From: an uncultured Eubacteriales bacterium
GTDB lineage: Bacteria > Bacillota > Clostridia > Oscillospirales > Oscillospiraceae
Direction of reading: 5' to 3'
Length of the DNA: 50,434 nt
Assembly: GCA_900548795.1 (NCBI GenBank)
Contig: URLT01000002.1
Coordinates: 1 to 50,434 of the forward strand
Position numbers and translations under genes: made by a program. The notes under the pieces are model-generated. The model saw only the letters and a list, made by a program, of their open reading frames with translations, had not been told where the DNA came from and ran no database searches. Below, piece by piece: positions 38,669-47,500 of the stretch. Each line of letters starts with the position of its first letter. Position 1 is the stretch's first letter.

Positions 38669-39253
38669 TCATACGTCGAGCTGGTCGAGGTTCTTGCCGA
38701 AGGCGCTCAGGCAGTGCTCCATAAACCAGTCCAGCTCGGGCAGGTGCATCTCGGTGAGCGCCTGCCGCGTCTGCTCGGCGGCGGAGGCGAACTCCTGATT
38801 CCCGGCGCGCAGCTCCTCGATGCACTTGATGTGCGCCGAGAGCTTGTCGGCGGCCTTGACGATGGCGTGCACCGATTCGTCCGACTCGTAGACAAGGGGG
38901 GCAAAGCTGTCCTTGAGCTCCGGCGGGAGCAGCTCGAGCAGCTTCGTGCCGCTGACATGCTCGACCTGCTTATAGGCGGTCTTGATGTCCGGATTGTAGT
39001 ATTTGATCGGCGTGGGCAGGTCGCCCGTCAGGATCTCGGAGGCGTCGTGGTAGAGCGCGGCCGTGGCGCATCGCTCCGGCTCGGCGGGCAGGCCGAGAAC
39101 GTCCCGGCGGATGAGCGCCAGCCCGTGCGCCAGCACGGCGACCTGATGGCTGTGCTCCTGAATGTTTTCGGAGAAGGTGTTGCGCATCAGACCCCAGCGC
39201 GTGATATAGCGCATTCGGGACAGCAGCGCAAAAAAACGGTATTCGTTGCTCAT
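38669..39253 (-). CDS. yfbR: YfbR-like 5'-deoxynucleotidase (HD domain)
   Basis: A 194-residue HD-family phosphohydrolase, which dephosphorylates deoxynucleoside monophosphates. Metal ligands are seen in NIQEHSHQVAVLAH (His), ALYHDASEILTGD (His-Asp) and later VKAADKLSAHIKCIEE (Asp). The start MSNEYRFFALLSRMRYITRW matches YfbR. Its ATG overlaps the DUF2207 gene's stop by four bases, so the two are translated together. Confidence 0.92.
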   Translation of the reverse strand: MSNEYRFFALLSRMRYITRWGLMRNTFSENIQEHSHQVAVLAHGLALIRRDVLGLPAEPERCATAALYHDASEILTGDLPTPIKYYNPDIKTAYKQVEHVSGTKLLELLPPELKDSFAPLVYESDESVHAIVKAADKLSAHIKCIEELRAGNQEFASAAEQTRQALTEMHLPELDWFMEHCLSAFGKNLDQLDV

Positions 39254-41085
39254 GCGTTCCTCCCGGCGCCGGATGTCGGGCGGCTCAGACGGCGGCGCGA
39301 CGCGGCGGCTTGTTTTTTATGCGCGGGCGCGCGGTGCACCACGCGGCGGTGGCCGGGGATGCTCGGCTCCGGGCTGCGCCGGGGGAAAAAGCGGCGCAGG
39401 GATTCGAGCGAGAGGCCGAACGGCTCGTCGCGCAGGGTCGAGACCAGCTCGCCGTAGAGCCGGTAAAATTCCTGCGCGGTCTTGGGGACGTATTTCGCAT
39501 CGATGAGCCACGGGCATGGCTCCAGCTTCTCGCCGGAGCAGTTTTTGACAAATTCCCGCCCGATGCCGAGCATCTCGGCGAAGGGGAGCGTGCGGTAAAA
39601 ATACTGCTCGTCCTGCGCGTTGAGGCGCTGGAGCGTGTCGGCGTCGAGCCGGCGCAGATAGCGCCGCAGCCCGAGCAGATCGCGCACGGCCTCGACGCCG
39701 GCGGGGGTGCGCCGCCCTCCGAAGAGGGTGACGCCGGCGCAGAAGAGCTGCATCAGCAGCGTCAGCACCGCCAGCAGCAGGCGGTCGGCCTTCACGCCGA
39801 CGTTGATGAGCACGACCGCCGAGAGCACGCCGAGAACGACGCGGGTGATGTAGCGGCGGCGGCAGAACGTCCGCAGGGCGTTTTGGATCAGGTAGCATTG
39901 CAGCGCGTTGAGGACGGACAGCAGGGGCAGCAGCACCCAGCGGAAGCCGGTCGTCGGGAGCACCGTGTCATACAGCAGGATGCCGCTCGTCAGGCCGGTC
40001 AGCGCGCCGATCAGGCTCAGCACATAGGGGCTGCCGCCGTTGTGGAAGAACAGGCGCTGGAGCCACGACGTGCGCAGCGCGTGGGCGGCGGTGGCCGTTC
40101 CGCGGCGCTCGCGGAGCTGCCGCGCCTCGCAGACCGGGCCGTAGCGGAAGACGGCGTAAAACAGCTTGCGCTCGGCGGGCTTTCGCTCGTTGCCCATGTC
40201 CATTTGCTTTTTGACGTAAATTTTGCCGTTGCGGTTGCGCCGCAGGGTCAGGTAGCCCAAATTGGCCCAGTGCACCAGCGTTGCGGCGATGTCCGGCTCC
40301 TCGCCGAAGAGCTGGCAGGTCACCTCGCCGGCCGTTGCCTCCGTCGAGACGCTCTGCTGCTCGCTCGGCAGGTACAGCAGCTTGCCGCGCAGACGCAGGA
40401 ACCAATAGAGCATCCCCGCCGCCAGCGAGAGCCAGAACAGGATCCGGTCGACCGAGACGGTCGAGCCCTGCTGGTGCAGAAGCTGGAACGTTTCGGGCGC
40501 GAAGGGCACGACGAGCCGGATGGCCTGATGGTCGCGGTAATACTCCGTCGAGCCGGCGGTCAGGTCGCCGCCGTTCAGCGTCACGGACAGGTAGTTGTCC
40601 AGCGTGTTTTCGTAGTAGGTGCCGCTCCATTTGAGCTGGCCGCCCGGCTCATAGGGCATGGAGACGTGCACCGAGTAGTGCGAGATCGGGTATTCCCAGC
40701 CGCGCTCGGGCAGATTCAGCGTCAGCTCCTGCCCGTCCTCGGTGTTCACGACGGCGGAGCTGAGACGGTAGCTGCAGGTGAAGCGCTGGCTGCCCGTGAA
40801 CCCGGCGTCGCTGCGGAACCGGACGCACTTGACGCCGTCAAGCGTCTCGGTTTTGTAGTCGCTGCCGCCGGAGGCCGTGATCGAGGTCGCGTCGGCTGCC
40901 AGCGGGAAGACGATCTCGTTGTGCTTGGAGGTCAGCGACAGCGTCGCGTTGACGGTCACGTCGCAGCGGCCGTGGCGGTCGACCGCCACTTCGATATTCA
41001 GCTCGGAGACCTCGTCGGCCTCCTCTGCAAAGCAGACGCCGGTCAACAGCAGCACGCACAGCAGAGCCAAAAGCACCCGTTTCAC
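39250..41085 (-). CDS. DUF2207 membrane protein
   Basis: A 611-residue protein with a cleaved signal peptide (MKRVLLALLCVLLLTGVCFA), an extracellular beta-rich DUF2207 domain (about residues 25-210: ELNIEVAVDRHGRCDVT, FTCSYRLSSAVVNTEDG, WEYPISHYSVHVSMPY), a membrane helix near 215-235 (RILFWLSLAAGMLYWFL), a cytosolic winged-helix-like stretch (IAATLVHWANLGYLTLRR), four further membrane helices (about 340-460) and a cytosolic tail ending very rich in Arg. DUF2207 proteins are widespread and uncharacterised. It leads a two-gene operon with yfbR. Confidence 0.85.
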   Translation of the reverse strand: MKRVLLALLCVLLLTGVCFAEEADEVSELNIEVAVDRHGRCDVTVNATLSLTSKHNEIVFPLAADATSITASGGSDYKTETLDGVKCVRFRSDAGFTGSQRFTCSYRLSSAVVNTEDGQELTLNLPERGWEYPISHYSVHVSMPYEPGGQLKWSGTYYENTLDNYLSVTLNGGDLTAGSTEYYRDHQAIRLVVPFAPETFQLLHQQGSTVSVDRILFWLSLAAGMLYWFLRLRGKLLYLPSEQQSVSTEATAGEVTCQLFGEEPDIAATLVHWANLGYLTLRRNRNGKIYVKKQMDMGNERKPAERKLFYAVFRYGPVCEARQLRERRGTATAAHALRTSWLQRLFFHNGGSPYVLSLIGALTGLTSGILLYDTVLPTTGFRWVLLPLLSVLNALQCYLIQNALRTFCRRRYITRVVLGVLSAVVLINVGVKADRLLLAVLTLLMQLFCAGVTLFGGRRTPAGVEAVRDLLGLRRYLRRLDADTLQRLNAQDEQYFYRTLPFAEMLGIGREFVKNCSGEKLEPCPWLIDAKYVPKTAQEFYRLYGELVSTLRDEPFGLSLESLRRFFPRRSPEPSIPGHRRVVHRAPAHKKQAAASRRRLSRPTSGAGRNA

Positions 41086-41170
41086 GGCCGCACCTCCTCT
41101 TGTTCTCGTTTATGCCTCGGCAGCCCGGGGCAAGCTCCCCGCCGAGGACGGAAAATTGAAATTCTCATAT

Positions 41171-41199
41171 ATTATAGCATATCCTGTCGAAAGTTGCAA
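41171..41199 (-). promoter_or_regulatory. promoter of the DUF2207-yfbR operon
   Basis: Minus strand TTGCAA (41194-41199), 17-base spacer, TATAAT (41171-41176). Confidence 0.85.
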
Positions 41200-41256
41200 C
41201 ACCGGCGTGCGCTCGTTGCGGCGCGCGCCGGTGCTGCAGTGATATGCAATATACAA

Positions 41257-41309
41257 GGGAATCTCTGGATCCCTAGCTGACCGCTCTTGCGATTGAATCA
41301 GAGGTTCCC
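41257..41309. repeat. family B element, internally deleted (53 bp)
   Basis: Left end GGGAATCTCTGGAT is joined directly to the inner right part (CCCTAGCTGACCGCTCTTGC then GATTGAATCAGAGGTTCCC), so about 108 bases of the middle are missing. TA follows the right end. Confidence 0.75.
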
Positions 41310-41334
41310 TAAAAATCGGAAAGCCTTCCCGATG

Positions 41335-41354
41335 CGTCATTGCGAGGAGGGCGC
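41335..41354. repeat. family A solo end
   Basis: CGTCATTGCGAGGAGGGCGC matches the outer end of family A; the rest is absent. It abuts the 3' end of rlmH. Confidence 0.55.
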
Positions 41355-41355
41355 G

Positions 41356-41838
41356 TTATTTGTGATATTTTGTTCCGGCCTGAATGCTCTCGGCGCGGTA
41401 GAGCTGCTCGACGGCCATGACGCGCATCAGGTGGTGCGGGAAGGTCATCGGCCCGAAGGACAGGCGCAGATCCGCCGCCGCCTTGACGCGCGGCGCGATG
41501 CCGAAGGACGAGCCGATCAGGAAGCACAGCGTGCTCTTGCCCGCGAGCTTGACCTGCGCGAGCTTCTCGGCAAACGCCTCGGACGAAAGCGTTTTGCCCT
41601 CAGGGGTCAGGACGCAGAACCAGCAGCCCTTCGGGAGCTGCTCGAAAATGCGGTCGGCCTCCTTTTCCAGCCCTGCGGCGATCTCGGCGGGCGAGGGCGC
41701 CTCGGGCAGACGCGTCTCCGGCAGCTCGAGCAGCCGGAAGCGGCAGAAGCTGCCGAGCCGCTTGGCATATTCCTCCACCGCCTGCGCGTAAAACTTTTCC
41801 TTGAGCTTGCCGACGGCAAGCAGCGTCACGGAGAGCAT
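41356..41838 (-). CDS. rlmH: 23S rRNA pseudouridine1915 N3-methyltransferase
   Basis: A 160-residue SPOUT methyltransferase that methylates pseudouridine 1915 of 23S rRNA on assembled ribosomes. It has VTLLAVGKLKEKFYAQAVEEY at the start in family form, the S-adenosylmethionine knot FLIGSSFGIAPRV and the C-terminal LSFGPMTFPHHLMRVMAVEQ followed by YRAESIQAGTKYHK. Its ATG overlaps the SDR gene's stop by one base (TGATG), so translation is coupled. Confidence 0.96.
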   Translation of the reverse strand: MLSVTLLAVGKLKEKFYAQAVEEYAKRLGSFCRFRLLELPETRLPEAPSPAEIAAGLEKEADRIFEQLPKGCWFCVLTPEGKTLSSEAFAEKLAQVKLAGKSTLCFLIGSSFGIAPRVKAAADLRLSFGPMTFPHHLMRVMAVEQLYRAESIQAGTKYHK

Positions 41839-42626
41839 CAGTCCTCGTCGGGCAGACGGTCGTGCTTCTGCTGCCGCATCCAGATGTTCATGACGAGCCG
41901 GTGCGGCAGCAGCTTGACCAGCCGAACCTGATTGCGCACCGCCGCGCCGTGGATGGAGACATCCTTTTTCGTCCGGTAAAGATCCCGCAGCGCCGTGGCG
42001 ATGACGTCCTTGGCCTCGTAGAGCTTGTTATAGTAGGTCACGGCGTCGCTGCTGGTCTGCGTGGCGTGGTCGAAGAACTCGGTCTTGACCCAGCCGGGGT
42101 TGACGGCCATCACGCGGATGCCGCGCGGCCGCAGCTCGCGGTTCAGGGCGCGGCTGTAGCTCAGCACGAAGGCCTTCGTCGCGCCGTAGACGTTGATATA
42201 GGGAACCGGCTGGAAGGCAGAGAGCGAGTCCAGCTCGACGATTTTTGCGCCGCGCTTCATATAGGGCAGGGTCATCTCGGTGACGGCGACGAGCGCCTTG
42301 CAGTTCAGGTCGATCATTTTCATCGAGTCGCTCAGCGGGATCTGGTCATAGCGGCCGAACTTGCCGAAGCCGGCGATGTTCGCCAGCAGGCCGACCTCGG
42401 GCTTGGCTGCCTCGAGCAGGTCGGCGTAGTGCGTCAGCGCCTGCGGCTCGGTCAGGTCGAGCGCGACCGGCCGCACCGGCACGGGGCACGCGTCCTTGAG
42501 CGCCTCCAGCCGGTCGGCGCGCCGCGCAATGACCCAAAGCTCGTCAAATTTTTCCCATGCGGAGAGCTGCTGCGCAAATTCGCGCCCCATGCCGGAGCTT
42601 GCGCCGGTGATGATTGCGATTCTCAT
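41838..42626 (-). CDS. short-chain dehydrogenase/reductase
   Basis: A 262-residue classical SDR oxidoreductase. Cofactor motif TGASSGMGREFA, NIAGFG in place of NAG, catalytic Ser in VELDSLSAFQ and the Tyr-Lys pair in YGATKAF are present. ARRADRL after strand 2 suggests NADP(H). The tail (LLPHRLVMNIWMRQQKHDRLP) is longer than the minimal fold. Substrate unknown. It shares an operon with rlmH. Confidence 0.9.
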   Translation of the reverse strand: MRIAIITGASSGMGREFAQQLSAWEKFDELWVIARRADRLEALKDACPVPVRPVALDLTEPQALTHYADLLEAAKPEVGLLANIAGFGKFGRYDQIPLSDSMKMIDLNCKALVAVTEMTLPYMKRGAKIVELDSLSAFQPVPYINVYGATKAFVLSYSRALNRELRPRGIRVMAVNPGWVKTEFFDHATQTSSDAVTYYNKLYEAKDVIATALRDLYRTKKDVSIHGAAVRNQVRLVKLLPHRLVMNIWMRQQKHDRLPDED

Positions 42627-42673
42627 AATTCGGTCTCCTTTTCTGGCAGTTTTCCGGAATTCACATGTGGCTA

Positions 42674-42912
42674 GGGATGCTCTGATTCAATCGCAAGAGC
42701 GGTCAGCGAGGGATTTTGTTCCAAACCGATCATACCAGAATCTGTTAAAAAGCTTGAAGAGCTTTTTATAGCGCCAACGGCGCGGCGTGCATTTGCACGA
42801 TGCGAGTGTGCGTAGCACACGGGATTCTTGATTCAAATATTGAATCAAGAATCCGTATCAGTTGGGGCAAAAGACCCGCTGAGCGGCGCAGCCGATTGAT
42901 TCAGCGGTTCTC
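42674..42912. repeat. family B element carrying a family C insert (239 bp)
   Basis: The left end is GGGATGCTCTGATTCAATCG and the right end GCGCAGCCGATTGATTCAGC then GGTTCTC, with TA at each outer edge. The centre of the normal element is replaced by a family C unit (42737-42863). The right junction TAG on the minus strand is the stop codon of yqeB. Confidence 0.85.
42737..42863. repeat. family C hairpin-string element
   Basis: Successive inverted repeats: AAAAAGCT-TGAAG-AGCTTTTT, GCGCC-AAC-GGCGC, CGTGC-ATTT-GCACG, GTGTGC-GTA-GCACAC, and a 14-bp stem GATTCTTGATTCAA-ATA with its inverse. A second copy, inverted, is at 50264-50413. No coding frame. It looks like a structured, non-autonomous mobile or RNA-like element. 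Confidence 0.75.
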
Positions 42913-43703
42913 TAGGGGCGCATGTCGCTGAAGCGAAGCAGCGCCTCGAGCACGCCGCCGCCGATGGCCAGCGCCTTGTCCGACACGAGGCGGCAATAGG
43001 ACGCGTCGCCGCGCGGGTCGACGTCGCCGGATTTCATGCCCTTGAAGACGGGCGTTCCGTCCGCCAGCAGACCGCGCAGAACGCCGTCGATCGTGCAGCG
43101 CATCGGCACGCCCTCGACCGTGCCGACGATGTCGCCGGAGCAGACCGCGTCGCCGATCTCCCGCGTCTGCCGGAAGATGCCGTCGGCCGGGGCGCGCAGG
43201 ACGCGCTCGCCGGCGAAGCCGCCGATCAGGCCGGGGATGTTCGTGTTGGGGATGGGCGAGCCGCGGGTGATGACGCGGCCGAGCGTGTGCCCGCGCATCG
43301 TCTCAATGCAGGCGTGGCAGTCGACGCCCGCCGTGAAGCCGGGGCCGACGCCGATGACGCAGGGCGCGTCGGTGATGGCCGTGCCGAGGTTGCGCTTGGC
43401 GAGAATGGCGTCGACGAGGGCGTCGGGCAGCAGGATGTGGCGGCTCTTGGCCTCGGGGTCGGCCAGCACGGCAATGTCGCCCTGCGCGGTGAGCGCCAGC
43501 GCCTCCTGCGGGCTGCGCGCATGGCGGGCGGTCACGTCCTCGACGGTGGCCGAGCCGTGGATCAGCGCCTGAGAGAAGCAGACGGTGCGGCGGATGGCCG
43601 TCGGCTGGGGCAGGTCGGTCATGACGACCCGGTACTTGGCGTGGTGCAGACGCAGGGCAATGCCGGAGGCAAGGTCGCCCGCGCCGCGTATCAAAACGAG
43701 CAT
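42912..43703 (-). CDS. yqeB: YqeB, selenium-dependent molybdenum hydroxylase accessory protein
   Basis: A 263-residue EF2563/YqeB-type protein with a Rossmann-like start (VLIRGAGDLASGIALRLHHA), DLPQPTAIRR, AITDAPCVIGVGPGFTAGVDC and GSPIPNTNIPG. These proteins occur in genomes that carry molybdenum hydroxylases with a labile selenium atom and probably help mature the cofactor. It overlaps yqeC by 13 bases. Its stop codon TAG is formed by a TA dinucleotide plus the first base of an adjoining family B element, so the native end may have been at or near this point. Confidence 0.9.
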   Translation of the reverse strand: MLVLIRGAGDLASGIALRLHHAKYRVVMTDLPQPTAIRRTVCFSQALIHGSATVEDVTARHARSPQEALALTAQGDIAVLADPEAKSRHILLPDALVDAILAKRNLGTAITDAPCVIGVGPGFTAGVDCHACIETMRGHTLGRVITRGSPIPNTNIPGLIGGFAGERVLRAPADGIFRQTREIGDAVCSGDIVGTVEGVPMRCTIDGVLRGLLADGTPVFKGMKSGDVDPRGDASYCRLVSDKALAIGGGVLEALLRFSDMRP

Positions 43704-44323
43704 AGCAGTTCTCCTTTATTTAATGTAGCAAGAATGCCGGGACAGGGAAGGAGCGCCGCCAGACGCCGCGCCGCAGCGGGGTTCGTCTCGGCCTGATTGA
43801 GCACGGCGCGGTCGCACAGCGCCTCGGCGCGGATGACGGCGGCGACGGCCTCGGGGCTTGCCGTCTCGCTGCCCGACAGCGCGCGGAAGCGCTCGGGGCG
43901 GTGCGCGGCCTCGCACACCGGCCGCCCCAGCCCGCTCACGCCGACGACGAGAATGCGGTTGTTCGCGTTGGGCGGGATCGGCGGCTCGTAGCTCGCGTGC
44001 GCCTTGAGGGGCAGACGCGCAGAGCCGTCGGCCTCGACGAGCACGAAGTCGGCAAGCGCCGCCAGCTCCTCAAAGGGCTGCGCGGGCGCGCTGAGCTTCT
44101 CGCCGCAGGGCGAGCCGACGCAGCACACGCCGCGCACGCGCCCGGTGCGCGTGAGCACGGGCATCCCCTGCGGCGGGAAAATGTGCGTCGAGGTCGTCAC
44201 GAGGACGGAGCTCTGCTCCCGCAGCTCCTCGGCCAGCCGCAGCAGCAGCGTGGTCTTGCCGCCGCTGCCGATGATCGCCGTTACGCCGCGGCGGACGTGC
44301 AGCGCGGCGGAAAAAACGCCCAT
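43691..44323 (-). CDS. yqeC: YqeC, selenium-dependent hydroxylase accessory protein
   Basis: A 210-residue P-loop protein of the YqeC family: Walker A-like IIGSGGKTTLLLRLAEEL, VLVTTSTHIFPPQG, FVLVEADGSARLPLKAHASYEP and the PNANNRILVVGVSGLG stretch. It is a genomic marker, with YqeB and SelD, for selenium-dependent molybdenum hydroxylases. Start is the ATG after GGGGAG; an earlier in-frame start lacks support. First gene of the yqeC-yqeB pair. No hydroxylase or selD gene is present in this window. Confidence 0.9.
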   Translation of the reverse strand: MGVFSAALHVRRGVTAIIGSGGKTTLLLRLAEELREQSSVLVTTSTHIFPPQGMPVLTRTGRVRGVCCVGSPCGEKLSAPAQPFEELAALADFVLVEADGSARLPLKAHASYEPPIPPNANNRILVVGVSGLGRPVCEAAHRPERFRALSGSETASPEAVAAVIRAEALCDRAVLNQAETNPAAARRLAALLPCPGILATLNKGELLCSF

Positions 44324-44499
44324 GCGATGCGCTCCCCTTCCGTTTTTCTTCATCATATCATGCCTTCGGCGGCGCGTCAACCGAGGAAATTTCCGCTGCT
44401 GCATGTTTATACAAGCAAAATTCCGGAATCTGTACAAATTATACAATCCGAACTGCCGCAATTTGTCAATTCTTTAGCGGACTGTCGCGCTAAAAATTC

Positions 44500-44528
44500 T
44501 GGACAAAGCCGATGTACTGTGATAAAAT
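44500..44528 (+). promoter_or_regulatory. promoter of the SLH subtilase gene
   Basis: TGGACA (44500-44505), 17-base spacer, TAAAAT (44523-44528), followed by a leader of about 55 bases with AAAGGAG as ribosome site. Confidence 0.65.
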
Positions 44529-44589
44529 ACGAGCAAGTATTATCAATACTGTTACCCGGCAAAATTTTTTCAAAAAAGGAGAAGAAACC

Positions 44590-47500
44590 ATGAGAAAACT
44601 CAAAGGCGTTCTTGCGATGCTTCTGGCTCTTGTCATGCTGCTTTCCTGCGCCGCGGGCGTTTCCGCCGCACCGGCGCGCTCGGTGGGCAGCGCCGACAAG
44701 GCGAAGGTCGCAGACCTTGGCAAGGAGCTTGACAGCCCGGTCAAGGACATTCAGGCAAAGGGCTTCAAGTCCGCCTCCTTCCAGAAGGAAAACCTGAATC
44801 ACTACAAGGACAGCGACACGGTTCGCGCGATCGTCACCCTGAAGACCGCGCCGACGGCGGACGTTGCCCAGAACGGCGATAAGCGCGCCGCCTCCTACCG
44901 CGGCCGTCTCGTCAGCCAGCACAGGGCGATCCGCTCGAAAATGTCCGGCATCGACTACACCCTGCAGTATGACTTCACCGACCTCGTCAACGGCTTCAGC
45001 TGCGACGTCGCCTACGGCGACCTCGACAAGATCGCCGCGATCGACGGCGTCGACGCGGTCTACATCGCCAACACCTATGCGCTTCCCTCCCCGGTGAAGT
45101 CCGAGGAGACGCCGCAGATGGGTTATTCGAACTGGATCACCGGCGTCAGCGGCATGATCAATGAGTTCGAGATGGACGGCACCGGCAAGGTCATCGCCGT
45201 GCTCGACACCGGCCTGAACGTCACCCACGAGGCGTTTTCGGATGCCGACGGCGCCTGCGCGAAGAACGGCCGCCTGACCGAGGACGATCTCATCATGGCC
45301 GGCGCCCCCGGCAAGTACATCAACGCAAAGGTTCCCTTTGCCTATGACTATGCCGACAAGGACAACGACGTTACCGATTCTCAGGGGCACGGCACGCACG
45401 TGGCGGGCATCGCCGCGGGCTGCACCTATGACAAGGAAGCAGAAAAATACACCTTCCTCGGCTCCGCCTCCGGCGCGCAGATCCTCGCCATGAAGATCTT
45501 CACCGACAAGGGCGGCGGCACCTCCTCCGACACGTACTTCTACGCGCTTGAGGACGCCTACCGTCTCGGCGCGGACGTCATCAACATGTCCATCGGCGCG
45601 CAGAACGGCTTCACCTACGACTCCGAGCTGGAAAGCGATGTGTTTGGCAACATCTATAAGCGGCTCGAGCGCTCCGGCATCGTCTGCTGCGTTGCAGCGG
45701 GCAACGAGTATTCCATGTCCGAGAATGCCATTCCCGGCTACATCGGCCCGGAATATCAGGACTACGGCACCGTTGCCTCCCCGGCGACCTACGAGGGCAA
45801 CTTCTCCGTCGCCTCGATGGAGAACTACGCATACCCGGCCTATGTCGTGACCGTCAACGGCAAGGACTACGGCTACTCCGACACCTCCGACAACGCCCTC
45901 TGGCAGACCACCTTTGCCGGTAAGGACACGGACTATGCCGTCGTGCCCGACGGCACCGGCAAGAAGGCGGTCAACATCGGCGTCGGCTCGCCCGAGGAGT
46001 TCGCGAAGGTCGACGTCAAGGGCAAGATCGCGGTCTTGCAGCGCGGTGAGCTGAACTTCCAGGATAAGGTCACCAACGCGGCCAAGGCCGGCGCGATCGG
46101 CCTGATCGTCGTCAACAATGAGGCCGGCATGATCAACATGGCCATCGACGACTTTGCCGTTCCGGCCATCTCGCTCCCGCTTGCCTCGCTCAGCGATTTC
46201 ATGAACGCCGAGAGCAAGGTCGTCAAGACGCCCACCGAGAAGCAGGACATCGTCAACGACAACAAGTTCCTGATGAGCGACTTCTCCGGCTGGGGAACCA
46301 GCCCGGATCTGACGATCGACCCGGCGATCACCTCCGTCGGCGGCAACGTCAACTCCGCCAGCATGAGCGGCGACGACCAGTACGAGGTCATGTCCGGCAC
46401 CTCCATGGCTACGCCGAATATGGCCGGCACCGTGGCCTCCGTGCTTGAGTTCCTCGATTACGTCGGCCAGAAGTATGAAGATTCCGACTGGCAGAGCCTG
46501 ACCAAGGCCGAGAAGGCCGAGCGCGCAAGAGCGCTCCTGCTCAGCACCGCCGAATTCGTCACCGACGAGGACGACTACCCCTACTCCGTCCGCAAGCAGG
46601 GCGCCGGCATGGGCAACCCCTACTATGCCGCCGAGGCCTACTACAACGCGGGCTACATCATCGACCCGCTCAAGGAGCTGGGCGACGATGCCGAGAAGAG
46701 CGGCGTCTATACCTTCGACGTGACGCTCGTCAACGAGAGCGGCGAGGTCTGCAACTACCTGCCCTCCACCTTCCTGATGCATGATTACCTCTATAACCTC
46801 AACAAGAACGACCCCTCGAAGGAGCCGCTCTATGCCAATACCCTGTCCTCCGAGCTGCTCATCGAGGGCGAGGATTTCGACGCGAAATACCTCCTCAAGT
46901 CCGTCAGCGGCAGCCCCGCGCTTGACCAGCCGCAGGAGATCAGCGGTCTGCTGAAGCTGGAGTCCGGCAAGAAGGCCGTCGTGACCGTTGAGCTGCGCCT
47001 CTCCGACGACACCAAGGCCTATTTCGACAGCATGTTCGAAAACGGCAACTATGTCGAGGGCTATGTCCTGTTTGAAAATGTGAACGTTGTCGACGACGCG
47101 CCCGTTTACATCGACGCAGAGGACAACGCCTATCTGAAGGACGACAACGGCTACTATCAGATCGTCAAGACCGACGAGGGCTACATCCCCGCGGTTGACG
47201 GCGAGGGCAACAAGATCTATTTCAACGGCAAAGAGGACGACCTGAGCCTGTCCGTGCGCGACACCGTCCATGCGACCCTGCTGGCCTTCTACGGCGACTG
47301 GACGAAGGGCAGCGTGCTCGACGCCAATGACTTTGGCGACTACATCGAGGCCAACAACTTCATCAACACCACCGTGGCCGACGCCGAGGGCAACACCTAT
47401 GCCGACCTCGGCATCATCCCCGAGCAGCTGCTCGACTGCTACACCTCGCCGAGTCTGGCCTTCACCGCCGTGTTCCAGAACGACAAGCCGCAGAAGCTGC

